Positions 1 through 9,033 are shown, numbered from the stretch's first letter. The stretch: DNA of 64,000 nucleotides from Mesobacillus jeotgali (GCF_031759225.1 NZ_CP134494.1:2106501-2170500); one strand, 5' to 3'. A program made the numbers and translations. Notes: generated by a model from the letters alone, not told the origin.

Positions 1-324
1 AAGGATTACAAGAAGATTAAAACAGGTCTTGCGGAGATTGCATCTGAAGAAGACCTTGAAGTTAATCCAGAAGGCTTGTCTATGGTTCTCATTGATTTGC
101 TATTTAACTTTTTCAGAAGATGGTTATTGTATATCCTTGCCGTATTAATCATAGGAAATATATTTGTAGTGATTGTGTCCGTCATTTTATTTGCTATAAG
201 TTTATATGATGTCTTATTTAATTACAGCCTGGCTAAGTTGAAAAAATCTAATCTTAAGTTTTACTTGGCAGGTCTGGATACGATTTATGTATTAATTTTT
301 GTCTTCTATCTGTATCTCTCATAG
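1..324 (+). CDS. membrane protein, 3' part of a gene cut by the window start
   Basis: The frame is open from base 1 to the stop at 322-324, so this is the C-terminal ~107 residues of a longer protein. A charged stretch (roughly the first 25 residues) is followed by hydrophobic segments beginning near LLFNFF, WLLYILAVLIIG and TIYVLIFVFYLYL, so three membrane spans are likely. A TTG at 76 could act as an internal start but has no clear ribosome binding site. No family recognised. Confidence 0.5.
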   Translation, partial: KDYKKIKTGLAEIASEEDLEVNPEGLSMVLIDLLFNFFRRWLLYILAVLIIGNIFVVIVSVILFAISLYDVLFNYSLAKLKKSNLKFYLAGLDTIYVLIFVFYLYLS

Positions 325-492
325 TTTTAAACAAAAGGCATTGCAATTCAATCCCGAATTTATATCATAAACAAGCAATATAAAACCAGGTCTTGCGAAT
401 TGGTCTTCCATTTCGACATTTAAATGGAGGATTACTGCCCTTTTTATTGAATATTTGTAGTAAGGGATTTTTTAAAAAAAAGGGAGAAGAGT

Positions 493-918
493 ATGAAGAA
501 ATTTTACGTTGCATCGAGTTTTCGAAATATGGATGCTGTAAACTATGTGACGAATCAATTAGTAAATAAAGGGTATGTGCATACATATGATTGGACCAAA
601 AATGCTCAAGGAAGGGATGAAAAGACGTTTACATTCGAAGATTTAAAAGAAATCGGACAAAAGGAGAAAGATGCCGTCATAAAGTCTGATTTCATCGTTG
701 TTCTTCTTCCAGGTGGAAAGGGAACTCACATAGAATTAGGAATCGCGCTTGGCCTCGGAAAGAAAACCTTTCTTTACTCTCTAGATGGAGCACTAGATCA
801 AGTTGAAAAAGCCAGTACATTTTATCATTTGCCCGAAGTTGAAAAATGTTATGGGAAACTGGATGAATTGGTAGATAAGATTGCTGCTCAAATGCTTTTA
901 AGCCAAGAGATTTCGTAG
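493..918 (+). CDS. nucleoside 2-deoxyribosyltransferase-like protein
   Basis: 141 residues, preceded by a good ribosome binding site (AGGGAGAAG) 5-6 bases before the ATG. It opens with FYVASSFRNMDAV, the Rossmann-like start of the nucleoside deoxyribosyltransferase (NDRT) superfamily, and carries GGKGTHIELGIALGLGKK near residues 75-92, where the Glu of HIELG matches the family nucleophile position. Known members move deoxyribose between bases or hydrolyse nucleotides (the Rcl/DUF4406 side of the family); the substrate here cannot be told. Cytosolic, monocistronic. Confidence 0.75.
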   Translation: MKKFYVASSFRNMDAVNYVTNQLVNKGYVHTYDWTKNAQGRDEKTFTFEDLKEIGQKEKDAVIKSDFIVVLLPGGKGTHIELGIALGLGKKTFLYSLDGALDQVEKASTFYHLPEVEKCYGKLDELVDKIAAQMLLSQEIS

Positions 919-960
919 GCTTATAGCAGAAGGGCTGTAGATGGAAGGAAGATAATCAAA

Positions 961-1155
961 TTGAAAAAGAAACTTTCTTTGATTTTATTAGGTTTATTAG
1001 CGTTCGTCGCTTTATTCTCTACACTTTTATTTTTCAAGACCATTTTTTCGAATTTAATTCCTGAGTATAAGACAGCTGAAGCTATTCCTTTAGCCATTTT
1101 CTCAGGCTTTACATGGCTTGCACTTTCGATCACTGTAATTAGATTAGAGAGGTAG
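961..1155 (+). CDS. small two-span membrane protein
   Basis: 64 residues from a TTG at 961, with GGAAGGAAGAT upstream. Lys-rich N-terminus, hydrophobic segment at about residues 6-27, short loop PEYKTAEA, second span about 42-60 and a basic end (RLER). No family recognised. It is followed by two more very small membrane ORFs, possibly one transcription unit. Confidence 0.55.
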   Translation: MKKKLSLILLGLLAFVALFSTLLFFKTIFSNLIPEYKTAEAIPLAIFSGFTWLALSITVIRLER

Positions 1156-1203
1156 TTTTGGTGAGATTTGATTTAAAAGTAAAATCGGAAGTGGTGATTA
1201 ATT

Positions 1204-1347
1204 TTGAGATTTATTGATGACTTAGCAGGCTCTATTTATGATATTTTCAAATTCATCTTAAAGTCGCTTAGCTATTTTCTGGCAGGTATGATTATCGTAG
1301 CAATTCCAATGTATTTGATCGTTTGGGTATTTGGTTTGCTAGAGTAA
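1204..1347 (+). CDS. very small membrane protein (47 aa)
   Basis: A TTG-started ORF of 47 codons with GTGGTGATT upstream. It reads MRFIDDLAGSIYDIF, then a single strongly hydrophobic span (SLSYFLAGMIIVAIPMYLIV) and ends VFGLLE. The amphipathic start plus one span is typical of Bacillus small membrane proteins. Family unknown; support is composition and position only. Confidence 0.45.
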   Translation: MRFIDDLAGSIYDIFKFILKSLSYFLAGMIIVAIPMYLIVWVFGLLE

Positions 1348-1393
1348 TGATTACTAGGAAAAGATAACTTTTTACAAAAAGGAGTAGGTCACA

Positions 1394-1561
1394 ATCAATA
1401 GTCCATTAAGTAAATTGCTTTTGTTTGGTGCCTTGCTATCTGCGATTCTCTCTTTTATTCTTGGCACAAAACTCGCTATACTGTCGGCGGGATTCCTTTT
1501 AGCCAATGCAGTCCTGCTTCAATCTTTGAAAAAAAAGAAGATGCAGGAAGGAGTTAAGTGA
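1394..1561 (+). CDS. small membrane protein (55 aa) with apparent ATC start
   Basis: An open frame of 55 codons reads xNSPLSKLLLFGALLSAIL, two hydrophobic segments, then a Lys-rich tail KKKKMQEGVK. AAAAAGGAG ends at 1384 and the codon at usual spacing is ATC (1394), not ATG/GTG/TTG; the first canonical in-frame start is TTG at 1415, which would lose the N-terminal Ser-Pro segment and sits far from the binding site. Either an unusual start, an ATG-to-ATC mutation or a base error. Family not recognised. Confidence 0.4.
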   Translation: MNSPLSKLLLFGALLSAILSFILGTKLAILSAGFLLANAVLLQSLKKKKMQEGVK

Positions 1562-1610
1562 TTTGGAAAAAGGGAGAACGCATCCATTTGAAAAAACCAT
1601 TGGGCTAAAA

Positions 1611-1652
1611 GAGGCGTTAATCCAGGAAGGATTGACGCCTCTTTTTGTTGAA
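1611..1652 (+). terminator. intrinsic terminator of the dispersed AGGAAGGATT hairpin family
   Basis: GAGGCGTTAATCC pairs with GGATTGACGCCTC around an AGGAA loop, followed by TTTTTGTTGAA. The same core and tail recur at 3672, 11031, 33099, 38181 and 49671, and in looser form at 25097, 26120 and 28039. Confidence 0.75.
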
Positions 1653-1713
1653 TTACTTCTGGACGAAGGGTTTTTACCTAGATAAAAGAAAAAATTAGAG
1701 AGTAGTGAGAAAA

Positions 1714-2313
1714 ATGAATAAAAGTATCCCGTTCAGATTGATTGAACAAAAGGAAGGAACAGATAACTTAGTTATTGTCTTACCCGGGGCAGGTTACTCA
1801 ACTCAGGCTCCATTGTTATACTATACAACCGGGATATTTTACAATAAAGGCTTCGATGTATTACATATTAACTATTCGTTTAGCAGACAAGATCTTTCTT
1901 CACTAGATGAAAGGGAGCTGGCAACAGATGTACAACTTGTAATCGACACAGCAATCAATGGTAAAAAATACAGCAACCTGTATATAGTGGCTAAATCGAT
2001 CGGAACAAAAGTTTTAAGATGCCTGCTCGAACATAAGATGTTTAACGATGCCAACTTAGTATGGTTGACTCCATTGCTGCAAAACGATGACGTATTTCAT
2101 GCAATGCACAACAGTGAAAATAAAGGGCTGTGTATATTTGGAGAAAAAGATAGCCATTGCTTTATTGTGGAACGTTTTGAAAAGTTGAAAGATAATCAAA
2201 ATCTTGTATTGAAAGTGGTTGAAGGTGGAAATCACAGCTTAGAGCTTGATGAAGACCCGATAATTTCTATTGATATATTAAAAAGTGTCATATCTGATAT
2301 TAATGAGTTTTAA
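1714..2313 (+). CDS. alpha/beta hydrolase
   Basis: 199 residues from ATG 1714 (an in-frame GTG at 1705 is possible, but GAGAG at 1697 is better spaced for the ATG). Core features: VIVLPGAGYSTQAP (oxyanion strand and loop), VAKSIGTK in the nucleophile elbow position (S-x-G form), FGEKDSHC for the acidic residue and GGNHSLE for the histidine. This resembles the dienelactone-hydrolase-like alpha/beta proteins of Bacillus. Substrate unknown. Monocistronic between a terminator and a repeat region. Confidence 0.65.
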   Translation: MNKSIPFRLIEQKEGTDNLVIVLPGAGYSTQAPLLYYTTGIFYNKGFDVLHINYSFSRQDLSSLDERELATDVQLVIDTAINGKKYSNLYIVAKSIGTKVLRCLLEHKMFNDANLVWLTPLLQNDDVFHAMHNSENKGLCIFGEKDSHCFIVERFEKLKDNQNLVLKVVEGGNHSLELDEDPIISIDILKSVISDINEF

Positions 2314-2420
2314 ACTAAAAGGTGAAAGAATCTGAAATATTCTTATTTAGGACTCGAAAAAGTTAAGTGCAAAAGCTGAGCATGAACTGATTGAAAATAC
2401 TACACAAGTAGCCGGACCCT

Positions 2421-2575
2421 GAACTGGGAAAAAACGCCCGGAATTTCCAGTTCGCCAATAAAATTTGATTTTCGCCAAAAAGTAGGGGGAAATCGCCAAT
2501 AAAAAGTTTTTTTCGCCAATAAAATTTGGAAATCGCCAATAAAGTTGTGAAAATCGCCAATAAAAAAATAAATAA
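2421..2575. repeat. 20/21-bp tandem array of CGCCAATAAAA units (copy 1)
   Basis: Six units start at 2453, 2473, 2494, 2514, 2534 and 2555, so the spacing is 20-21 bp, two helical turns. Each unit is TCGCCAATAAAA plus about 8 variable A/T-rich bases. It is led by an inverted repeat, GAACTGG at 2421 and CCAGTTC at 2447. The same arrangement recurs at 22443. This array is what fills the 480-bp gap 2314-2796. Confidence 0.85.
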
Positions 2576-2796
2576 TGAAAAAAAGGCATAAAACTTCTTG
2601 TTTTGTTTATGAAAACTTGTTTTTAACCTTCAACCTGTTCTACTTCTGAGCTTGAGCTCAAGTATTTTGTTAACGTAAGAACAGATTGCGCATACCATTT
2701 AGCTTAATTTAAAGAGATATCGTTAAGGATGCCACTCTTCAAGAAGGAAGTGTGTCATTTCTGCAGAAATATACTGTTATTAAGGGGTAATCTTTA

Positions 2797-3567
2797 ATGT
2801 CCAATAAATTCAATATTTTTTATGGGGACCATCCATCACAATTTGGTGTATTACGTTTGCCGGAAAGTTCAGAACAATCACCGGTAATAGTCCTGATTCA
2901 TGGGGGCTTTTGGCAATCCAAATATAACTTAGAAGAGAATACCTCAATTGCTGAGGATTTAACTCGACGTGGTTATGCAACTTGGAATATCGAGTATAGA
3001 AGAATAGGTGAAGAACTGGAAGGATGGAAAAGCATTTTTAATGATGTAGTTGACGCTATTAATCATCTTTCTATTATTAAAGAGTCGTATCACATTGACC
3101 TATCAAATGTAATTGTTATGGGCCATTCAGCAGGTGGCCATTTAGCTCTTTGGGTAGCTTCAAGAATTAACACGTCGAAAACTGATGATGTATTTAATGA
3201 ACTCGCTATACCAATTCAAAAAGTATTAAGTTTGGCAGGAGTCACTGACTTAAAAAAGATGTGGGAAATTCACGAACAAAAAGGAATAAAAAGTCCTGTA
3301 GCTGCACTATTAGGTGGAGCACCAAAAGAAGTTCCTAATCGCTATAAAATAACTTCTCCAATAGAGTTATTACCTTTTGATGTAGAGCAAGTGTTAATAC
3401 ATGGTGAGTTGGATCGTCATGTACCTGTTGAATTAAGCAAGAAGTATTACCAAAGTGCTCTAGAAAAAGGAGATAAGGTGAAGTTAGTTGTTCTACCGGA
3501 TATAGAACATTTTAAGGTCATTGACCCAACCTCATCTGCCTGGGACATTGTTGTTGAATCAATTTAA
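2797..3567 (+). CDS. alpha/beta hydrolase / esterase (COG0657-like)
   Basis: 256 residues; AAGGGGT lies upstream of the ATG. VIVLIHGGFW gives the HGG oxyanion motif of the hormone-sensitive-lipase/kynurenine-formamidase-like group, VMGHSAGGHLALW supplies the GxSxG nucleophile, HGELDRHVPVE the Asp and LPDIEHFKVID the His. Likely a cytosolic carboxylesterase or peptidase-like enzyme. Neighbouring genes give no pathway clue. Confidence 0.8.
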   Translation: MSNKFNIFYGDHPSQFGVLRLPESSEQSPVIVLIHGGFWQSKYNLEENTSIAEDLTRRGYATWNIEYRRIGEELEGWKSIFNDVVDAINHLSIIKESYHIDLSNVIVMGHSAGGHLALWVASRINTSKTDDVFNELAIPIQKVLSLAGVTDLKKMWEIHEQKGIKSPVAALLGGAPKEVPNRYKITSPIELLPFDVEQVLIHGELDRHVPVELSKKYYQSALEKGDKVKLVVLPDIEHFKVIDPTSSAWDIVVESI

Positions 3568-3671
3568 TTTTAATTCAAGAAGTTAGCAAATGTTATACGA
3601 ATATTAAACAAGAAGAGCAAGTTGCAGAGGGAGTATCTAAAAATAAAGGATTCTTTTTGAAGAAGTTACTT

Positions 3672-3710
3672 GGGTGTTGATCCAGGAAGGATTGACGCCT
3701 TTTTGTTGAA
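3672..3710 (+). terminator. dispersed hairpin family, copy 2
   Basis: GGTGTTGATCC / GGATTGACGCC around AGGAA, then TTTTTGTTGAA. The stem has G-U and mismatched pairs, so it is weaker than the copy at 1611, but loop and tail are the same. Confidence 0.65.
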
Positions 3711-3762
3711 CTTATGGTAGGTAAACGCATTACTTCTATGGAATTTTCGTGAGGTGTTATAA

Positions 3763-4341
3763 ATGACTGGAATCGCTGCTGTCGAAACTGAAAGGCTCGT
3801 CCTTAGAGAACTAAGTGAAGATGATTTTGAAGATATACATGAATTTAAGTCAGATTTACAGGTTGTTAAATACTTAACTTGGGGCCCAAATAGCAGAGAG
3901 CAAACCTTGCACAGCCTTAGAAAGCAAATTGCTTTTCAAAACGAAGAAAACAGACAAATATATGTTTTAGCTGTTGAATTGAAATGCACGAAAAAAGTCA
4001 TCGGAAATGCTTTGTTTATGGTAAGAGATCCTGATTTTAAAACAGCAGAAATCGGATATTTCATTAACTCTAACTATTGGAAAAAAGGTTACGGGATAGA
4101 AATTGTTAATGGTTTATTATACTTAGGGTTTAATATTTTTGATGTACATAGGATCTATGCCATCTGCGATGTAGAAAATGCGGGCTCAGTCAAGCTTTTA
4201 AAAAAAATAGGTTTCCGGCAAGAAGGTCATTTTATAAAAAACTTAAAGGTAAAAGGTCAATGGAGGAATAACTATTTATTCGCTATGTTAAGTGAAGAAT
4301 TCATTAACCGAACTGAAAACGTAGTATTCAAATCCAAATAA
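3763..4341 (+). CDS. GNAT acetyltransferase, RimJ/RimL type
   Basis: 192 residues; GTGAGGTG lies upstream of the ATG. TERLVLRELSEDDFEDI is the family start; AEIGYFINSNYWKKGYGIEIV carries the acetyl-CoA pyrophosphate loop (degenerate Q/RxxGxG/A) and NAGSVKLLKKIGFRQEG the C-terminal signature. RimJ/RimL-like enzymes acetylate protein N-termini or small amines; the target here is unknown. Confidence 0.85.
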   Translation: MTGIAAVETERLVLRELSEDDFEDIHEFKSDLQVVKYLTWGPNSREQTLHSLRKQIAFQNEENRQIYVLAVELKCTKKVIGNALFMVRDPDFKTAEIGYFINSNYWKKGYGIEIVNGLLYLGFNIFDVHRIYAICDVENAGSVKLLKKIGFRQEGHFIKNLKVKGQWRNNYLFAMLSEEFINRTENVVFKSK

Positions 4342-4388
4342 AACCAAGAGATGAATAACTAGAATAAATATTTGAAAGGGATTTTTCT

Positions 4389-4730
4389 TTGAAGAAATTG
4401 AAATTAGTAGCGATACTTTTTATTGGCTTATTAATAGGCATATTACTTTATCTTGATGCTCGATCTTTGGATCTTGATTCATCTGATTTACCTGTCAATG
4501 AACAATTAGCGATAACAATCTCGCAGCGCTACCTTGCTGGTTTTTGGACACATCCAGTTAAGCTGCATTTAACACCTTATGAGGGCAAGAATGTGGAAGA
4601 GACAGCTGAAACTTATATCGTGGAAATGATCGATGAAAGGGATACACCACTTTGTAAGGTATATCAGATTGTTGTTGAAAAGGATACTGGTAAGGTTTTA
4701 GACAAAGAAGAGAAGGATTATTGCCATTAA
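4389..4730 (+). CDS. single-span membrane-anchored protein, unknown
   Basis: 113 residues from TTG 4389, with GAAAGGG upstream. LKLVAILFIGLLIGILLYL forms an N-terminal anchor or uncleaved signal; the rest (LHLTPYEGKNVEETAETYIVEM, KVYQIVVEKDTGKVLDKEEK) looks like a small extracytoplasmic domain of the PepSY/DUF3139 kind. DUF3139-like is a guess from length, anchor and ending. Confidence 0.55.
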   Translation: MKKLKLVAILFIGLLIGILLYLDARSLDLDSSDLPVNEQLAITISQRYLAGFWTHPVKLHLTPYEGKNVEETAETYIVEMIDERDTPLCKVYQIVVEKDTGKVLDKEEKDYCH

Positions 4731-4977
4731 TGCTTTTAATAAACTGTTTTGTTGACCGATTATGGTCACCGAATCTAGTATACACTTGATATTTACCCGG
4801 ATCCGTCATATCCAGTGCTTGTGCATCAACCCCTAAAAGAATGACACTATATTACTGTGAAATTACAGTTCCTTAACAAATCGTTAGAAAAGACAGAATA
4901 TCCAGGTCGGTGTCGAATTGTATAGGCATAGAGAAAATTGGGGTCACATTATCTTAAGCTAATTAGGGGGACTATAT

Positions 4978-6294
4978 ATGCTAGAATTTGACACTAATAT
5001 CGATCAATTTGCCACTATAAAAGTAATTGGTGTTGGGGGCGGCGGAAATAATGCCGTGAACAGGATGATTGAGGATGGGGTGCAGGGAGTGGAATTCATT
5101 TCCGTGAATACAGATGCGCAGGCTCTCAATATGTCAAAGGCGGAGGTTACGATGCAAATCGGCGGTTCGCTGACGAGGGGCCTGGGTGCCGGTGCCAATC
5201 CGGAAATCGGCAGAAAGGCTGTCGAGGAAAGCAGGAAGCAGATCAGGGATGCACTTGAGGGGGCTGACATGGTGTTCGTAACGGCTGGAATGGGAGGCGG
5301 AACCGGTACTGGAGCTGCGCCAGAGATCGCCCATATCGCACGCGAACTTGGTGCACTTACAATTGGAGTGGTGACTCGTCCGTTCACTTTTGAAGGCCGC
5401 AAACGCGCGCAAAATGCGGCATCCGGAATTGAAGAGATGAAGAAAGCCGTTAATACCTTAATCATCATCCCAAACGAGCGATTGCTGGAAATCGTGGACA
5501 AGAAAACGCCGATGCTTGAAGCCTTCCGGGAGGCGGATAATGTCCTCAGGCAAGGTGTCCAGGGCATTTCCGACTTGATCGCCGTGCCAGGCTTGATTAA
5601 CCTTGACTTTGCTGACGTGAAAACGATCATGTCCCATAATGGAACGGCTCTTATGGGCATCGGAGTGGCTTCAGGCGATGACCGTGCTGCCGAAGCTGCC
5701 AAAAAGGCCATCTCTTCACCATTGCTTGAAACAAGCATCAATGGCGCGAAAGGAGTGCTGATGAACATCACAGGCGGGGTGAACCTCAGTTTGTATGAAG
5801 TCCAGGAAGCAGCCGATATTGTGGCGGCTGCAACAGATGAGCAGCTGAACATGATTTTTGGGTCAGTTATCAATGAGAACCTGACAAATGAAATCATGGT
5901 CACCGTGATTGCTACTGGATTCGACCATGATGAGGATGAAGCTCCGTCTTCAAACAGATCGCGCCGTCCCGGAGACATGATTGCCAATTCCCGAGAACAA
6001 TTTCAGACTCACTCGAGACAGCGAGAGCCCGTTGCCTATGCAGAATACGGGAATTATGGCCAGGCTCAAAACTACAGCCAGCCTGGCAGCTACGGCCAGT
6101 CCAGCAATTACGGGCAGTCCGACAGTTACGGCCAGTCTGGTAGCTACAACCAGCCTGATGGCTACGGCCATTCTGGCAATTACAGCAAGCAGCATGCTTA
6201 CGAAGAGCCAGTGAAATACGAAAAAGATACCCAGCAGTCAGACGACTCACTTGAAATTCCATCGTTCTTGAGAAAGCGAAGCAGAAGGAGATAA
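4978..6294 (+). CDS. ftsZ: cell-division GTPase FtsZ with expanded repeat linker
   Basis: 438 residues; AGGGGG lies upstream of the [16 protein letters not shown] (about 18-30), the tubulin signature GMGGGTGTG (104-112), [10 protein letters not shown] (134-143) and the T7 catalytic loop NLDFADVK (208-215) are intact, so a GTP-hydrolysing, filament-forming protein is expected at the division site. The C-terminal peptide [14 protein letters not shown] matches the FtsA/SepF/EzrA-binding tail. B. subtilis FtsZ is 382 residues; the excess is in the linker, which at 359-406 is eight 6-residue units of the form (N/S/G)Y(G/S/N)Q. No ftsA lies upstream and no bpr/spoIIGA downstream, so this is either a paralogue or a relocated gene. 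Confidence 0.95.
   Translation: MLEFDTNIDQFATIKVIGVGGGGNNAVNRMIEDGVQGVEFISVNTDAQALNMSKAEVTMQIGGSLTRGLGAGANPEIGRKAVEESRKQIRDALEGADMVFVTAGMGGGTGTGAAPEIAHIARELGALTIGVVTRPFTFEGRKRAQNAASGIEEMKKAVNTLIIIPNERLLEIVDKKTPMLEAFREADNVLRQGVQGISDLIAVPGLINLDFADVKTIMSHNGTALMGIGVASGDDRAAEAAKKAISSPLLETSINGAKGVLMNITGGVNLSLYEVQEAADIVAAATDEQLNMIFGSVINENLTNEIMVTVIATGFDHDEDEAPSSNRSRRPGDMIANSREQFQTHSRQREPVAYAEYGNYGQAQNYSQPGSYGQSSNYGQSDSYGQSGSYNQPDGYGHSGNYSKQHAYEEPVKYEKDTQQSDDSLEIPSFLRKRSRRR
6052..6195 (+). repeat. 18-bp minisatellite coding the FtsZ linker
   Basis: Eight consecutive 18-base units encode hexapeptides [42 protein letters not shown] and NYSKQH. DNA units such as GGCCAGTCC-AGC-TACGGC recur with synonymous changes, showing both duplication and selection for the amino-acid pattern. 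Confidence 0.85.
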
Positions 6295-6369
6295 TCCTTC
6301 AAAAAGGGCCAAATGGTCAGTGCTAGTTCTCAAGGGGAGAAAGTAAAAGCACGAATTATAAATCCAATA

Positions 6370-6407
6370 AAAATAGACCATTGAGTTTTATTCAATGGTC
6401 TATTTTT
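6370..6407. terminator. bidirectional terminator between ftsZ and ggt
   Basis: AAATAGACCATTGA and TCAATGGTCTATTT form a 14-bp stem around a 5-base loop, flanked by A and T runs on both sides, fitting two convergent genes. Confidence 0.85.
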
Positions 6408-6457
6408 GCTTAATTGAGTTTTTGACCGTTACGTTAGGAAACAAACGACAATGTCAT

Positions 6458-8230
6458 TTATTTTCGTTTACCTTTCAGGTCGATACCAATCGCCGCACCG
6501 TTTCGGCTTGAGTCGGCAACTCCCTTGAAAATGCCGTTTTCACGGTCAATCAGGATGCTTTGAACATTGCCGATGGTCGTCGGGCTTTGTCCAAATTTAT
6601 GGCCCATCGCATTCAGTTGGCTTAGCGTATCAGCGCTTATGCCGTCTTCATAACGGTAGGAATTAAGATTATTGGTGTAGATTCGTGGTTCTTCGACTGC
6701 TTGCTTTAGTTCCATATCGTACTCAATCGCATGGATAATGGTTTGCAGTACTGAAGTTATGATGGTCGGGCCTCCAGGAGAGCCAACGGTTAATACTGGT
6801 TCACCTTCGTCATCAAAAACAATTGTCGGTGTCATGCTGCTTAACGGGCGTTTGTTTGGCTGGACTTCATTCGCACCGCCAGGGACTGCATCGAAGTCGG
6901 TTAATTCATTGTTCAGCATGAATCCATAGCCAGGAACCATAATACCTGTGCCAAAAACCTGTTCAATGGTTGTTGTGTAAGAGACGACATTTCCCCATTT
7001 GTCTGTAACGGAAAAATGGGTCGTTTCACCATATTTTCGGTCATTTGGCTGGCTTGTCGGTAAATAGTTGGCTTCGGAATTCTCGTACTTCCAAGGGTCG
7101 CCGGCTGTTGGATTCTGATTGACTGAGTCCAGACTGATCAGCTTCTGACGCTCCTTGATGTAGTCGGGATGAAGAAGTCCATTCACTGGCACATTGACAA
7201 ATTCAGGGTCACCAGCGTATGCAGCTCGATCCGCATAGGCAAGGTGCATGGCTTCGGCCAGAAGATGATATTTTTCAGCTGACCTGACATCATATTGGGA
7301 TAGATTGAAATCGTCAAGAATTTTCAGCATTTGCAGCAGGAAGACACCGCCTGAACTTGGTGGTGGCATGCTGGCAATTTCGTAGCCTTGGTAGTCTCCC
7401 CAAATTGGCTCATCTACTGTTACATCATACTTTTCCAAGTCCTCGGCAGTCATTGAACCCCCAAATTCCTGGACCACATCAGCAAGTGCTTCTGCAATTT
7501 CTCCTTTATAAAAGGCGTCCGTTCCTTGCGAGCGAATCAGCTTAAAGGTTTTAGCCAAGTCGTCCTGGACAAGGACATCTCCCTCTTGAAGCGGTTCTCC
7601 TCCAGGCAGGAAGACTTCACTTGCTGCAGATCTTGATAATTTGTCCTGGTTATCCGCAATCGCGTCTGCAAGGACAGAGTCAATCGGAAATCCTTTGTCT
7701 GCAAGTTTAACGGCCGGTCCGATCAGCTGCTGCAGCGGGCGAGTTCCCCACATTTCAAGTGCTGTTTCGAGTCCCTTCAGTGTACCCGGCACTCCGACTG
7801 CAGTACCACCTGTTGAGCGGGTTGAGAAAGGAATTGGATTCCCATTCTCATCCAGGAACATATCTGGTGTCGCGCCTTCAGGAGCACGTTCACGACTGTT
7901 CACAATCTTGGTTTCCTTTGTTTTTCTGTCATACACCATCATGAAACCGCCGCCGCCGATTCCAGACATCATGGGCTCGACTACTGTCAGCGCAAACTGG
8001 ATCGCAACAGCAGCATCGATCGCATTTCCGCCTTTGCGAAGGACCTCAGCTCCAATCTCGGATGCGAGCGGGTGGGCTGTTGCGACCATTCCATCCTTGC
8101 CAACATCAACCTGGCTGTACTGGTCATAGCTGAATTCTGGTTTTTTTGCCAGTCCAGCTGCAGGCATGGTACCGGCGAGCAACAGAACACTTAACAGAGC
8201 AAATAGCCCGGTCCGTAAGAATTTTGTCAT
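6458..8230 (-). CDS. ggt: gamma-glutamyltransferase, secreted
   Basis: 590 residues, close to the 587 of B. subtilis Ggt. A signal peptide (about 1-28, ALLSVLLLAGTMPAAGLA) is followed by the large subunit with NSRERAPEGA (glutamate-binding Arg). Maturation occurs before Thr403 in GETTHFSV, which becomes the N-terminal nucleophile of the small subunit; SSMTPTIVF and GSPGGPTIITSV line the active site. It hydrolyses or transfers the gamma-glutamyl group of glutathione and poly-gamma-glutamate outside the cell. AGGAGGG lies upstream of the ATG. Monocistronic. Confidence 0.97.
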   Translation of the reverse strand: MTKFLRTGLFALLSVLLLAGTMPAAGLAKKPEFSYDQYSQVDVGKDGMVATAHPLASEIGAEVLRKGGNAIDAAVAIQFALTVVEPMMSGIGGGGFMMVYDRKTKETKIVNSRERAPEGATPDMFLDENGNPIPFSTRSTGGTAVGVPGTLKGLETALEMWGTRPLQQLIGPAVKLADKGFPIDSVLADAIADNQDKLSRSAASEVFLPGGEPLQEGDVLVQDDLAKTFKLIRSQGTDAFYKGEIAEALADVVQEFGGSMTAEDLEKYDVTVDEPIWGDYQGYEIASMPPPSSGGVFLLQMLKILDDFNLSQYDVRSAEKYHLLAEAMHLAYADRAAYAGDPEFVNVPVNGLLHPDYIKERQKLISLDSVNQNPTAGDPWKYENSEANYLPTSQPNDRKYGETTHFSVTDKWGNVVSYTTTIEQVFGTGIMVPGYGFMLNNELTDFDAVPGGANEVQPNKRPLSSMTPTIVFDDEGEPVLTVGSPGGPTIITSVLQTIIHAIEYDMELKQAVEEPRIYTNNLNSYRYEDGISADTLSQLNAMGHKFGQSPTTIGNVQSILIDRENGIFKGVADSSRNGAAIGIDLKGKRK

Positions 8231-8511
8231 ATGAATCCCTCCTGTTTAAATTTGGAATCACCCTCATGGTAGTGGAAAAGAGAGATTGATAGCAAATAAT
8301 TTGCTGAATTTTCTTAATTTTAGACATAACGTCCTAACGACAATGGGAAATACGGTAAAAAAGCACTTGTATTAGACGGGACTAAAGGTTGGTTGATAGA
8401 TTGATGAATGCACAGTTTCAACATATAGTAGAGATAATACCCTTACTAGGTTGCAAAATTTAAAAGTTTTATCTTTGCTTAATGAATATTTTAAAGGAGC
8501 GAAAGATGTAA

Positions 8512-9033
<522 letters not shown>

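Noticed and set aside
2453..2575. Short CGCCAATAAAA repeats as CRISPR or iterons of an origin
   Set aside because: Between-unit bases are only 8-9 A/T-rich positions, and no rep, dnaA or cas gene is nearby.
5004..5987. 327-codon open frame on the minus strand inside ftsZ
   Set aside because: Low-complexity Ser/Ala/Ile-rich translation; it is the antisense of a well-conserved, GC-rich gene and has no binding site.
7641..8129. 162-codon plus-strand frame inside ggt
   Set aside because: Antisense shadow of a certain gene, no binding site, Pro/Ser-rich nonsense composition.
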